Source of the DNA: Yamagishiella unicocca
Lineage: Eukaryota > Chlorophyta > Chlorophyceae > Chlamydomonadales > Volvocaceae
Assembly (NCBI GenBank): GCA_003116995.1
Contig: BDSL01000030.1
Coordinates: forward strand, 558,001-622,000
Length of the DNA stretch: 64,000 nt
Reading direction: 5' to 3'
The translations under genes were made by a program, and so were the position numbers. Below the pieces are notes generated by a model, which saw only the letters and a list, made by a program, of their open reading frames with translations, made no database searches and was not told the origin of the DNA. Below, one piece after another: positions 33,201 through 44,592 of the stretch (position 1 is the first letter of the stretch; each line of letters begins with the position of its first letter).

Positions 33201-35718
33201 CCTCCGTCACCGGCACCTCCGTCACCGGAACTTCCACCACCCGGGACTCCCTCCACCGAACCTGCCTCTCCTGCGCCCCTGTCACCGGCACCTCCGTCAC
33301 CGGAACCTCCACCACCCAAGACTCCCTCGACCGAACCTGCCCCTCCCGAGTCCCCGCCGCCGGAACCTCCATCGCCCCAGCCTCCGTCGCCGGAGCCATC
33401 TCAGACCCCCCAGGAACCCACATCGGCCTCACCGCCGCCGCCCACCGACTCCATGCCTGGGCCCCCGGCTTCAGCGCCGCTCTACCCACCGGAATCGGGC
33501 CCTATGCCCCCGCTGCCGGAAATATTCCGCCCCCTAGCACCCAGTCGCCCTCGCTGCACCTCGGGCTGCGTGCCTCCTGGCAACCCCTGCCCCTTCCAAG
33601 TCTACAACGGCCTCAGCTGGACCGACTCCCGCCACCGGAACCCGCCGTCCTCCACCCTACTGGCTTTCTGGGACTACTTTGCGGACTTCGGCGGCGGCGG
33701 CATCTACGCCTTCGGCTCCTACACCGGGCCCCACCTCGAGTTCCTGGACCTGCCCTCCCTGCAGTGCTTCCTGCTGATGCAGTACGACCACGGTGCCGTA
33801 CTGCTTCCGAGCGGCGAGTCCGCCGGCCCGGCGCCAGACCAGCTGGCGGAGCTGCCGTTCACGACCGTCGTGGGTTTCGGCGCCATTTTCGACACCAAAC
33901 GCCGTTGCGTCCTGACCAACGAGGGCGACGAGGGCAAGTACTACGGGCCCTGGATTGCAGACGCCATCACGCTCAAGTTGAATGTCCAGCTGTCAAAAAT
34001 GATCGCCGCAGCCAGCGCGGGCATTGGATCCGACTCCGACACGTTCCCTTTCCACGAGGCCGTCTTCTCCGACGTGTCCCCCCTGGAGCCGCCTGATCTG
34101 GACATCCGCGCCTGCTCCTGCGACCGCGTGGCTGATGTCCAGGCCCGGGCAGAGGCGTTTGTGGGGGGTGACTCCGAGCTGCAGCTGGCGGATGCGGAGG
34201 CGGTGGGCGGCTGCGGGCGGGCCCTGACCTACGTGTACGGCGAGGACGTGTGCGGGTTAGAGCCGCCGGCGGGGCCGCCGCTGCTGTGCCTGCCGCCGGG
34301 CCCGCCGTCGGAAGAGCCGGCCTTCCCCGAGCCAGTCACGATGCCGCCGCTGCAGCCGTCAGAAGATAGCGCGCCGCCGCCGAGGCCGCCGAGGCCGCCA
34401 CGGCGGCCGAGGCCGCCGAGCCCGCGGCCGCCCCGCCGGCCCCGGCCGCCGCCGGACACGCCGTCGCAGCCGCCGCCAGATGCGCAGTCGTCGCCGCGGG
34501 AACCCAAGTCGCCCCGCCGACCCCGCAGTCCGCCGCCGCCAGACACGCCGCCACCGCCGCCAGACACGCCTCTGCCGCCGTCAGACACGCCGCTGGCGCC
34601 CAAGCCGCCCCGCCGACCCCGCAGTCCGCCGCCGCAAAAGACGCCGCGGGTGCCGCGGGTCCCTAGGGCGCCGCCGCCGTTTTCCCCCATGCCACCGACG
34701 GGCGGCCACAGCGCCGAGTTCCCCTTCTACGGTTGCCGCCAACGGTCCGGCACCCCGTACGCCCTGGAGTTAACGAGCGAAACGGTCAACGGCGAGGGGG
34801 ACAGCGTGTTCTGTTTCCGCTTCGCCAGCCTGGAGTGTAGCGACAAGGCCTGCTGCGGGATGACGGTGGACAAGTTCGACCTGCTGATCAGTGAGTGCGC
34901 CGTCGGGCTGGGATCTTGGAGACGGAGGGAGCGGCTGCGTGTCGCAGACAGGCGGGACGGGCGGGCTGCGGGTGCTGCTGCTGTGGGTTGGGCGGGCGCC
35001 CTCGTGGAACGGGCGTAACGCAGAATATAGTAATCAATATCGAAGTAAATCACTACATTGTAGTTATATCAAAGTAAATTAATCACTACATTATAGTTAA
35101 ATTAGCATGCGGTATAGCTAATTAGCTACATGACGTAGCGGACGAATTCATGGCGCGTTTGTGTTGAGCGTCACAAGCCGCCGCGTGCTGGTGTCGACAG
35201 GATGATGGCTGAATCGCGACAAGCCGCGGCGGCGATGACCGACACAGGGCGCGTGTGCGTTCCCCATAGCACGACTGACCCGAGTCTTGCAGCAAACCCG
35301 CGCTTCCGCCCGCCCAACCACCCACCCCGCCGGTTCGGCCCCAGCATCCGTCCCGTTGTGCCCTGCCACGCGCTCCCTGACCCCCGCCTCCCCACCTCGT
35401 CTCCCCCCCCCGCCCCGCGACCCCTTCGCAGACGAGGAGTGTCGCCAGGCCCTGAACGCCGTTGTGGTTGACGGCAAAGAAGTCAGCGCGTCGTACACGA
35501 CGTTTGACCGAGTAGGAGTGCCCTTCATGGTCGCCAAAATCCGCCTCAACTTGGACACGGCGGTGCTGCCTCAGGCGCAGCTCTGCTTCGCGCTGCGGCG
35601 ACACCTCTGCGGAACGCTCCAGCGCCTGTGCGCAGGGCCGAACTGCATGTACACGCTGGCTGAGGACCCGGGTGAAGAGCCGGTGTGCTGCCCCGTGCAG
35701 ACACAGGCCTGGTGGTAA
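24252..35718 (+). CDS. Giant pherophorin-family matrix protein with five novel Cys modules
   Basis: Predicted extracellular-matrix glycoprotein of about 2700 residues. Exons 24252-24315, 24572-24620, 26985-32013, 32217-34890 and 35432-35718 all join in phase. Exon 1 is a clean signal peptide (MTSWTIQRAIVLLFILPFSA); exon 2 adds an acidic Gly/Ser stretch (DDHYGESGSGEGEDQT). Five Cys-bounded modules follow, at 27091-27803, 27898-28616, 28726-29456, 31969-32896 (split by intron 3) and 33555-34289. Each has SLxCFLxxQ, a W-x-A-D-A-x-x-L-K-L-N core, a C-x-C pair and a closing LLC. A long Pro/Ser/Thr rod (29500-31960) separates modules 3 and 4; shorter rods follow modules 4 and 5. The C-terminus is one pherophorin (DUF3707) domain (FPFYGC, VFCFRFASLECSDKACCGM, LCFALRRHLCGTL, final EPVCCPVQ). 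Modules 3-5 are the most alike, suggesting recent internal duplication. An open frame through the rod on the opposite strand is only the complement of the repeats. Confidence 0.9.
26359..26790. repeat. 430-bp (CCA)n microsatellite in intron 2
   Basis: Nearly perfect (CCA)n, about 144 triplets, with a single register slip near 26543-26549 (CACCACACC). It lies in the second intron of the five-module matrix gene, ending 194 bp before the exon 3 acceptor. The other strand is (TGG)n, G-rich and able to form non-B structures. Confidence 0.97.
30151..30840 (+). repeat. 30-bp coding tandem repeat, 23 units
   Basis: Exact 30-bp periodicity encoding PSSTDPPSPE-type decapeptides in the rod of the five-module matrix gene. 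Variants at the last codons (GAG/AAG/ACG) recur in the same order in blocks, which points to higher-order duplication. Confidence 0.95.
31015..31520 (+). repeat. 123-bp coding tandem repeat, four units
   Basis: The segment from VPPPPKPSPINPPSPKLSST to PPPRPSPIDPPPPPRPSST repeats four times with exact 123-bp spacing (anchor CCACTGT at 31031, 31154, 31277 and 31400). Copies are almost identical; the last carries small changes. It lies directly after the 30-bp array. Confidence 0.93.
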
Positions 35719-38222
35719 CGGAGCAGGGCGCGTTGGGTCGGGTTGAGTTGTCTCTCGTGTGAGGCCACCACGCGTGGCAGGGCCGCGCTGATAACGGTGC
35801 GGTGCCTGGACGAGTCACGCTTTGTGACGCAATGGGCGGCGACGAGGTGCCGAGGAGCTGCCGGTGCGTGTGCGGATAGGGCTCTAAGGTTTCTAGCGTG
35901 CGGCGGTTCGGCCCGTGGTGCAGTTCCTCGAGGGGGAGAGGAGGGGCAGGGATGCGGGGTAGGACCGCAGGGTTACGTGGGCCCGTGGGTCCGCCCGCCG
36001 TGGCAGCTGGATGCACAGGGGCCGGCTACTGGGACGACGCCACGAGACGTGCTGTACCGAGGCGTTGGTGCGGTATGCACAACCCGAATAACCTGGCCGG
36101 AATGCGATCCACGGATGAGCGCGGCTGAGCGGAGGTGCGATGAAAATGGGCACGAAGGGACAAGCGCCTGGTGTGGCTGGTGCGGCAGCGCTTGACAACG
36201 CCGTTGATGCCGGCGACGGTCGGGGCGTACGGCAGCGGAAGGCTTTTGTGTGTATATATGCCGTCCTGCATGGACGGGAGCTGCTGCAGGGGGCGGGGTG
36301 AGGGTGGTCATTACCAAAGTACACGCACATCGAAGGATTGTGCGTGGGGTGGCAAGCATGGAGCGGTCGGGGTGGCGATGCTTTTGCTGTGGCGAGACGT
36401 GTGGGCGACAGCTGGACGACAGCTGGATCGTGGACGGGCACACCGCTGCTCCTGCACTCGCGCGCGGCGCAGGGTCCCGCTTGGTGCACTCGGCAGCACG
36501 CGGATACCTTGTTATATGTGCGGTCGACGCGCGTTACGCATGTGTGTGTCTGCGCATGTGACAGAAGTGAGCGTGCGTTCCCTAAGGCGCGTGGAGAACA
36601 CGCGGTGTGTGTTTGTGTGTGTTCCTTGACGCGCCTGGATGCGTCGCTGCGCGCGCGAGTCATGTATTAAATACTGAGCAAGGAGCATGCGTGCGTGTGT
36701 GTGCAAGTGTTTGTTCTGGGAGGGGGGGGACGGGGCGGGGGGAGGGAATGCATTGCGGCTCACGTGCGCGTGCGCGTGTTTCTTAGGGGCATAACTTTAC
36801 TGCTGAGGGCTGTCGTACGGTGCGTTAGTTATCGCTTTGCGCGCCTGCCCTGGCGGCTCCGCGCCAACCTCGTACCACCCGCATGCTCACACATGCCTGC
36901 CTCGCGACGTGCCGTGACAGGTCGCAAGTGATGACACTTAAATCTAGACGGTCCGCGGACGGGGCTCGGCGCGACGAACCCAGGCATTGTGCCCCCCGGT
37001 CCTTGGGGCGGTCATGCCTGGCTGTGAGCTGCTGCGCCGCCTACAGGGCCCCATGATGTACCGGTAGCATAGCCCTATGTTACATTGCGCTGACGAGTTT
37101 TGGGATAGGGCGCACTCATTTGGTGGGGAGTGAAATGAAAGTGCCGTCGCCGGCATTTGCGTACGGTAGTGCGCTGTGTACGACCCTCAAGGAGCCGCCG
37201 CTTGCTTGTGCGCGGCCGGCGCACAAGGGGCGGCGAGGGATTGAGAGGTGCTCGTCGCATTGGGTTCGTACTGAATGACCAATGGCGCACACTACACGTA
37301 AGGATGATTCGGAGCCGATATAGAAAGGGACCGGCTTCGTTGGAGTTATATAAACGTAGAGCACCTGCCGGGGCCCCTGCGGCCTCCACAGGTGGATACA
37401 GGCGTGCGGCTCGTCCGCCTTGTGGTTGTCCTGTTGCGGGTGCGGTCGGGGCGACCCGGCACGGTGAGCCAAACCTAGCAGTGACTCGACGCGAGCTCGC
37501 GATGGGCGCACACACACACCCGGGGTCCTCGAGACCTGTAGTACTGTACGGCAGTAACCTTAGCCGTACGACGGCCGCGCGCGCGCGACCGTCTGCCCGG
37601 ACTTGTGACGTGCGCGGCCGCTTCTTTGATGGCGGCCTTCCTCTGTTCTACGTCTTCCTCTCGTTCGCCGACGGCGACTCCCCCAATGTCCAGGAGCCTA
37701 ATGCCGCCGGAGCTTAATGTTGTCTACCAGCTAGGATTTTTTTGAACTGGAGCGAGCGCATGTTTAGCCAGCCCTAATCGCTCCGGGGCTTAGTAATCTA
37801 TAGCTGTGCAAACGCGATGTGCAGGGTGCGCACGCGTCTTATGTAGTTGCGGGTTGTGGTTGGATGTCTTTATTCAGCATTTCCTTAACCGACCAGGACA
37901 CGAGCGCAGCAATCGTATGTGGCCTGTAGACGTTGCGCTGATGCTTTCTAAGGCCGGGCGAGGGGAGCTTCACGTGCGTCGCGGCTCCAGCCTGCCCCGC
38001 GGACAACGCCCGAAGAAGGGCGGTGCGGCCCGCACGCCGCCAATGGCCCTAGCCATGTATGTAAGGAGAGGCCTCTCACATCCTGCCTGCCGCCCAATTC
38101 GACCAACCATGCAACTCATTGACCGGCCGAAAACTACAGCCTCCAAACCAACTTCACTGGCAATCCCAATCGATTTAAAATGGAAAGCAAAAGCTTCCAA
38201 AGGGGAAGCGCGCTGCGCGCGG

Positions 38223-38519
38223 CTACAGGGAGGGCATCGTCACCAGCGGCATGCCGCTCTGGGGGTCCCGGGCGGCTCTCATGCCGCCAGGAGCGTGCGG
38301 CCCCACGTCCGGATGGTGGTGGCGCGGGGAGCTGGCGGCATCGGAGCCCGCGGAGCGCAGTGATGCCGTACCCAGGCCGCCGCCGCCGCGGCCGCCGCCG
38401 CCGTCGCCTCTGCCGTCGCCAAGGCCGCTACCGTCGTTGCCCGTTGCGGCTGGGGCGGCCGCGGCGTCGAGTGGTGCGGAGGGGCTGTCCGGGGGGCCAG
38501 ATGCGGGCGGACCTGCCAT
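38223..38519 (-). CDS. Possible terminal exon, Gly/Ala/Pro-rich
   Basis: A 98-codon minus-strand frame starting MAGPPASGPPDSPSAPLD and ending SGMPLVTMPSL with a stop. An AG acceptor (CTATGGCAG) precedes GTCCGCCC at its start, so it may be a 3' exon of a gene whose upstream exons were not found, or an alternative last exon of the minus-strand gene beginning at 41830. Low-complexity centre; no family recognised. Confidence 0.3.
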   Translation of the reverse strand: MAGPPASGPPDSPSAPLDAAAAPAATGNDGSGLGDGRGDGGGGRGGGGLGTASLRSAGSDAASSPRHHHPDVGPHAPGGMRAARDPQSGMPLVTMPSL

Positions 38520-38974
38520 AGGCGGAGCAGGTGTGGGGTGGTGTGGCAGGAGAACCGTGGGAGGGGTCCGGAGGGCTGTAGGCGGTTGGCTGCATGCTTC
38601 CTAGGTGTGGACAAGGCACCGACGGCCGCGGGTCGCTTGAGCGCACCAGGGACACATGTAAGCTGCTCGCCAGGAAGCACCCTTTCACCCACCGAGGGCC
38701 CCCATGCACTCAGCCTCGCCAGCAGTGCAGGCCGCGAAAGCGCGCAACCAGGTGCCCTTCGGGGATACGGCTGTGGCGGCTTCGTCCATCACTGGGTGAG
38801 GCACGCCAAGGAGCAACGGCCGCTTCCTCCCCACCCCCCATGACCATGCGTCAACTATCCTGTCCCGTCGCGTTAACGAAGTTGTTTGCCACCCCCCCCC
38901 CACTGCGTCGGCGAGCGTTCCAGACACCACAGGCCGGCGCCCTGCGCTCCCGTACCACAGCCGACCGCGACGCA

Positions 38975-38994
38975 CCCTAAAGCCTAAACCCTAA
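38975..38994. repeat. Short interstitial telomere-like motif
   Basis: CCCTAAAGCCTAAACCCTAA resembles two to three degenerate copies of the CCCTAAA telomere unit reported for Volvox. A similar CTAAACCCTAA occurs at about 12221-12231. Confidence 0.4.
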
Positions 38995-39004
38995 GAACGC
39001 CAGG

Positions 39005-41830
39005 TCACCACCACTTGCCGCCGAACAGCTGTCCCCTCACGGTGCCGGGTCCGGCGCCTCCCACGGCCGCAGCCGCAGCAGCCGGCGTGCGAGCCACCGC
39101 GGGCGCCGCTTGGGTGGGTAGGTGGTGCGCGCGGGCTGGAGAAGCCGGGTGCGGCTGCGGGTGCGGGTGCGGGTGCGGCTGGGGGTGCTGATAGTTGGAC
39201 TTGCCGACGATGCGACCTGCGAGGCACACCCACGGGCGGGACGTGCAGTGGGCACGGTGGCCTCTGTTGCCGGCAGGCGTGCTCCCGGATCCTTTTGCCG
39301 TACTGGAAACAGCAAACCAACAACCGCCCCAACATCCGTGCACTCCGATACCGAGCTCCCACCCCACCCCTCCGCACCTGCCAGCGACGAAGCCGCCTCG
39401 GGCGTGTGCGTCACCACCTGGCGGAGGCTGGACGGCGAGGGCGGGAAGTGCTCCAGGGGGGGCCCGGTAGCGGTGACGTCGGCACGGTACGGGGAGCCGC
39501 CAGGGCTGCCTACGGGGCTACCGCCGCCGCCGCTGCCCCAAGAGAAGCTCCGGCCGTGTTGCCTGGCGCTGGCGCCGCCGCCGCTGCCACCGGCGCCGCC
39601 CCCTCCCCCTACCGGCTCACCGCCGTGGGGGTGCGGGTGGCCGTAGCTGGTCTTACCCACCATGCGACCTGCAGCGGGGCGCAGTTGCAGCGGGGTGCAG
39701 TTGCAGCGGGGTGCAGTTGCAGCGGGGTGCAGTTGCAGCGGGGTGCAGTTGCAGCGGGGTGCAGTTGCAGCAACACACACGTAGGGACAGGCCCCCCCCC
39801 CTGCGTACCTCGCCTGCCGCGCATGCAGCCCTCGGCCACACATGAGACTTCCTTCCCTAACCTACCTATCAATTCACGCCCATCTGCGCCGATCCATCGC
39901 CTCTCACTCCACGCACTGGCCCCCTTCTGACTCCCCACCCCTCGGGAGGAAAAGGGCAGCCCCCCCTGGACCCACCTGCCAGCTCCGCTGCCGCCTCCCC
40001 CGTGTCCTTCATGCTGTGCCGCAGGGAGCCCACGTAGCTACGGGCGCTGTCGCGGATGGACTCCAGGGAGGGCAGCTCGTGCAGCAGCATCGCCGCCTCG
40101 GCCGCCTGCTGCTGCCGCGCATCCTGCTGCCGCTCCCGGGCCGCCTGCGCCGGGTCGTGCGGCGGCAGGGAGACACCCGGCGGCGCCACGTGCAGGGAGG
40201 TGTGCGCCGGGCCGCTGCCACCCGCCGCGCCGGCGACGGCGGCAGCGTCGTGCGCGGCGGCAGCGTCAGCCGGCTCCAGGCCCCGGTGGGTCTCGTGCGG
40301 TGAGATGCCCACCGCCTGCAGCAGCAGCAGCAGCAGCAGCAGCGGCAACACCGCAGTCACAGCCCCAGCAGCGGTGCCAGGTGGTCTCGAGGTAGGCGGG
40401 GGGGGTTAAGGAGAACCCGCGAATCCACGGCCGGCGCGGGGGGTGCGAGGGAGGTGCGAGGGGGCGCAATAGCGTCCGGGTGGCGTAGCGTGGGGCCCCG
40501 ACGCGGTGCTCGGCTCCGGCATACAGGAGGACCCCGGCGGCACCTACCCAATCCCGTCCCCTCATCCCTCCTGCCCGCATATCCGCCCGCCCCGCCCCAC
40601 GCCACCCCACTCGCCTCGTCCGCCCCTCCCCCTCCCCCCAGCCCACTAGTCCGCGACTGGTACCTCTCCACCCCACTCTACCCCCCCAACATTACCTTCT
40701 CCACCCGCTCCACCAGGCCCTTGACGGTGTCCCGTACATGTCGTACAGCGGAGCCCAGCTGGGGCATGTGCACTCCAGCAGGAGAGGTATCGGAATGCGG
40801 CGGTGCGGCGGTGGGGGCGGCGGCGTCAGCGCCCCCGTGGTGGAGCGGGTGCTGCTGTTGCTGCTGCTGCTCCCACGCGGCCAGCAGGGGCTGGCGAAGG
40901 GTCTCAGATCCCGGGGTGCTGGGGGCTGGGCTGGGGCCGGGGCCGGGCGACTCGTCACTCGGAGCTGCGGGCGCCGGGGCTGCGTGGCGGGCGGACGACG
41001 CCTCTCTGCGAAACGCGGATGGCGTACATGGGGCGCGAGCGAGGGCGATGTGGGCATAGGGCAGGAGCGAGGCAGAGGGCAAATGGTGGCAGCGTGCAGG
41101 ACGGGGCCGGGTGTGGTGGCGGCTCGGGTTTGTGTCGAAAACGAGTGCAGGCCAGCCGGTCCTCGACCAGGCGCGTCTTCTGCTCGCGCAAGGATGTTAC
41201 CCAGAGAGCTCTAGTAGCACCGTCCATTACCAGGCGCTGGGAATGCGCTACCTGGGACGCCCAGCCTCGGTAGTCTCGGGACTGCCTGCCGGAGCTAATT
41301 GGTGCGCTGCGCCTTGTTGCTGGCCTTGCTTGTGGCGCTGCTCGCCGCCGGCAGCAGCAGTACTTGCTTCGTCGGCGCCTAGCTGCTCTACCTGCGCTCT
41401 CGCGGCCCCGGCGGTTTCGTGGTGCAGGGCCTCCGCGGGCAGCTGGCCAGCAAGCACCAGGCCCTCCTGGAACTCATTATCGGGCACGATGACGATCTGG
41501 TAGATGCAAACAGGTAGGGAAGGGAAGGGAGAGGCGCGGATGGCAAGCGAGGGTGGCTGTTGGAGCGAGCGCAGGTGACGATGAGGCGGATGAAAAAGGC
41601 AAAAAGGTCGAAAGGCTCCCGGCGGACGAAATTTAGGAAGACGTTGGACGCCTGCTCTGGGACGCAACAGCTGCTGGCCGCTGCATTAAAGCGTTGCGCT
41701 TAAAAGCAGCTGCCCTTGCCTTAAAAGGCGTAAAATGGAGTCGTCAGACCCTAGCCGACCCTCGCAGCCGCAGTTGTCGGCGCGTTTCAGACCTCACCTT
41801 GTCTTGTTCTGGGACAGCAGAGTCATTCAT
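39005..41830 (-). CDS. 476-aa protein of unknown function with duplicated HP-rich exons
   Basis: Six exons, 41798-41830, 41252-41496, 40696-41005, 39976-40315, 39378-39668 and 39005-39216, join in phase with good donors and acceptors. The N-terminus (MNDSAVPEQDKIVIVPDNEF) is followed by an Ala/Gln helical segment. A Pro/Ser/Gln linker comes next, then two amphipathic helices: VRHVRDTVKGLVERVEK and the pair SIRDSARSYVGSLRHSMKD / TGEAAAELAG. Exons 5 and 6 begin with the same motif, GRMVGKTSYGHPHPH and GRIVGKSNYQHPQPHPH, in the same phase after LAG, so they look like a duplicated exon. A poly-Leu reading near 40316-40345 is intronic CAG repeat, not a membrane helix. No signal peptide or catalytic motif is seen. 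The start could lie 42 codons upstream at 41956 (MYRNYADRPRRL). The helices recall stress or LEA-type proteins only loosely; I assign no function. Confidence 0.72.
39671..39768. repeat. 16-bp intronic tandem repeat next to a splice acceptor
   Basis: About six copies of GCAGTTGCAGCGGGGT directly upstream, in minus-strand sense, of the exon 5 acceptor of the 476-aa gene. The acceptor CTGCAG itself is formed by the last unit. Confidence 0.9.
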
Positions 41831-43485
41831 TGTATGGTCCCACGCTGCAGGCAGTGGCCCCTTCAAAGCGCAAGAACTACTTTGGGGGACTGAGATAGAC
41901 TGTTGCGTGCGAAGTTGGATCAGACGACGCGGACGGTCAGCATAGTTCCTGTACACAAAGATTGCACCGGAAGCGTGTAGGGCTACAATACGTTTCCAAC
42001 CCGCGTCACCCCCCTCTGTTCTTTAATTCGCGATCCTCGGCCAGGATGGTGCCGACCCGTGGGTCGGCGACCCCGATACTGACGACGTCAGCCCACGACG
42101 AATAGCGGAAAGAAAGTAAGCCAATCGCTACAAAGCCTATAAATGCTACAGCTCTAGGGGCTACATAGTGCACGAATTACTTGTAACTTTCCTCGCTCCA
42201 CCGCGAGGTGGCGCTCGTCGGCATGAATCGCCACAGCAGACCGATGTGCGCTCAGAGTGCAGTTTGGAAATGGGCTGTAAAAAGGACAATGCGAAGGGCT
42301 GCTGAGTCGACAGCTCGATGTCTCTGCAATGCTTTGAGGTTGGAACTGCGCTTGACTGCAGTGCGTGCCAGTGCACCTCCGCGGCGACTACGGGAGGATG
42401 GCACGATGAATATGGCAAACTTATCCTCCAGAAGAGGATCCCCCTTTGTCCAGTGCTTGAATGGTCCTTGCTGGTGCGGTACGGATGCAAGGCGCTTGCA
42501 CAAGTAGCTTTGCAACCCCACGCCTTGAGGTACCGAGCTACCAACGTGCATATGCGTGGGGCATTTCTCCGATCGCATTGCCGCAGGCGCACGCAGCACT
42601 CCGGTCTCCCCCGGGCAACGTTACTCGCTTTGCATCGGGTGCAGAAATAGTCGCGTTTGCCTTGGATGATGCAAAAGAGATGTTACGGCTGATGCGAATG
42701 TTGTGAATTGAGGGTTTTTTGTTGTGACCGAAACCGCTCGGAAAAAGTTGCACTGCGCCGTTATAGCTGATCACCGTTTGCAACTAACGTACATGATTGC
42801 TAGCTGCAAATGGCAGCGAGGCGCATCGCCCCACACATCCAAAGCCCTGTTGAGTGCGTTATGTGATGTCTATTGGGTACCATAATGGAAAACAGGAAAA
42901 GCGGGCCACCACAGCCTGTCGCAACGCCCCGCGCCCACCACAGGCGACCCCCGACGTCAGAACGAAGACAGTGCCTCCCGCACCAGTTGAACTTCACCTC
43001 GTAAACTTTACTTTCATAAAATGGAAGTCGTCCGTCTCGTCCTTTACGGCTCCGCCCGACAGTTTCCACATGCACATAACAGTTCGAACTACAAATTCTT
43101 TGGGATACACCGGATGGATTACTGCATAGAATGTAGCGAACATGTAGCTTCTTTGTAGGACAAATGGATGATGCGGTCAGTCCCAAATTGAAGGCTCGGC
43201 AGCTCGTCACACTGTCGAAGTCGACCAAGGTTCGTAAAACAGCAGCGAGCAATAGGAGAAGGTCCCAGTGCATCAACGGATTCATGGACTAAATAATGCA
43301 AGTACATTGCGGTATAGGCTAAGAACAATTGGACATGATCATGACTAAAATAGCGTTATCGGTGGGCAGTCGAAGAAGACCGAGAGACGTTAGGCTGTGA
43401 GAGCCCACGTTTACCGGCATGCCGATATACATTACAGCAATGAATTCTTACAATGTTGCGACAGCTCCATGCTTGCGGGGGGTTG

Positions 43486-43539
43486 CCCATCTTGTGCCAA
43501 TTGCACATTGGGGTGTCCATCTTGTGCCAATTGCACATT
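43486..43539. repeat. 30-bp-period direct repeat
   Basis: CCATCTTGTGCCAATTGCAC occurs twice, at 43487 and 43517, followed both times by ATT; the 6-bp spacer is GGGGTG. Confidence 0.85.
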
Positions 43540-44355
43540 CGACCTCGGACGGTTTCCCACATACGCTGCTCCCCCATTTGGTTAAGATGCAGTGTTTAAC
43601 ATTTATGTTATTAAAATTGTATGTTTAGGTGCAGAGTACACGGCCTGTGTCCAGACTCCCTGGACTACCATAATGCCCCAGCAGGGTCCTGGCATCCTAG
43701 CGTTCACCCTGTACACATACAGAGCCTACAGTCGCGTTTGCACCATTCCATTGTGTCAATGAAGCCTATAGAGATGTTAGATCCCACTCTCTCCTCCTAG
43801 CCATTCTCAAACCTCCAGACCGTTGTTACCCCTCACCTCTGCATGCGTCTTTGACTGAGTCAACGCCGCGTACCAACCCAAAACCGAACGAAGAATTCAA
43901 AGTATGTCCCTCATTCTAGACTCCAGGCATGGCTTGGTATGTCGACTAGCCCAGCCCTCTTGCAAGCCATCATCAACGTGCTAGCTAGCAAGTTGTGAGG
44001 CCGATGTCTTTGAGGTCTCCCCGTAAGAGCGGTATTACAAGTATGGGGCATCGCAGAACCACGATTATGCCCCGTTTGTGGTGTGCGGTGCCAACCCGTT
44101 TGGCCATAACAACCGACATCCCCAACCTTACGCCTGAATGAAGCTGCCCGCGAATAATATGACGTCGTGAGATCTCGGCGCCCTGGGATCCTACTAGCTC
44201 AGCCTACCTGTGAAGAAGCCCACTAGCGTGCAAAGCGACTTTGGCACGCCAATAGGCATAATCGGAGAATTTGTGTTACGGCAGGCCGTCTTGGTGCTTA
44301 GCCGTTTACAGTTAGATAGTTCCTGTTTGGAACATCCTCTCTGCCATCGACTTCG

Positions 44356-44592
44356 GTGCACCGTGCACAAGCGTGTACGAGGGGCTTGCTTGTGGCGGAG
44401 CTCGATGGCAAAGGAACGCAACGACACCCTCGACGAGCAACGAGTGCGAGGCATACAGCTAGCTCCTACTTCGCCTGCGTGCAGACGAGGCGGTTCCAGA
44501 GTACTCAGGAGATCCTGGAGACAGATGGGTACGTTGCAAGGGATCGTACGTACAAGTCGTATTCGTTCCATACCCTTGCAGTATACAGGTAG
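44356..44592 (+). CDS. Exon-like ORF fragment, unknown
   Basis: The 3' part of a 78-codon frame looks coding: TRRFQSTQEILETDGYVARD followed by RTYKSYSFHTLAVYR. It is preceded by an acceptor-like CGTGCAG and followed by a CAG|GTAGGT donor consensus, so it may be an internal exon. No joining exons or family recognised. Confidence 0.22.
   Translation: MHRAQACTRGLLVAELDGKGTQRHPRRATSARHTASSYFACVQTRRFQSTQEILETDGYVARDRTYKSYSFHTLAVYR

Larger units (their letters stand above)
35719..39004. other. Convergent intergenic region
   Basis: About 3.3 kb between the 3' ends of the plus-strand matrix gene and the minus-strand 476-aa gene. It contains a GT-rich tract (about 36530-36790), homopolymer G runs and a short telomere-like motif near 38975-38994. 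Apart from the separate minus-strand ORF at 38223-38519, no frame shows convincing coding character. No TGTAA was seen within 1 kb of the matrix gene's stop. Confidence 0.4.

Noticed and set aside
36530..36790. GT-rich tract as a recombination or regulatory element
   Set aside because: No conserved motif or structure beyond simple dinucleotide bias; nothing supports a function.
40316..40360. Poly-Leu segment read as a signal peptide or membrane helix on the minus strand
   Set aside because: The CAG/CTG repeat ends in an AG acceptor that joins GAGAAG to GCGGTGGGC in phase 0, so the Leu run is intronic.
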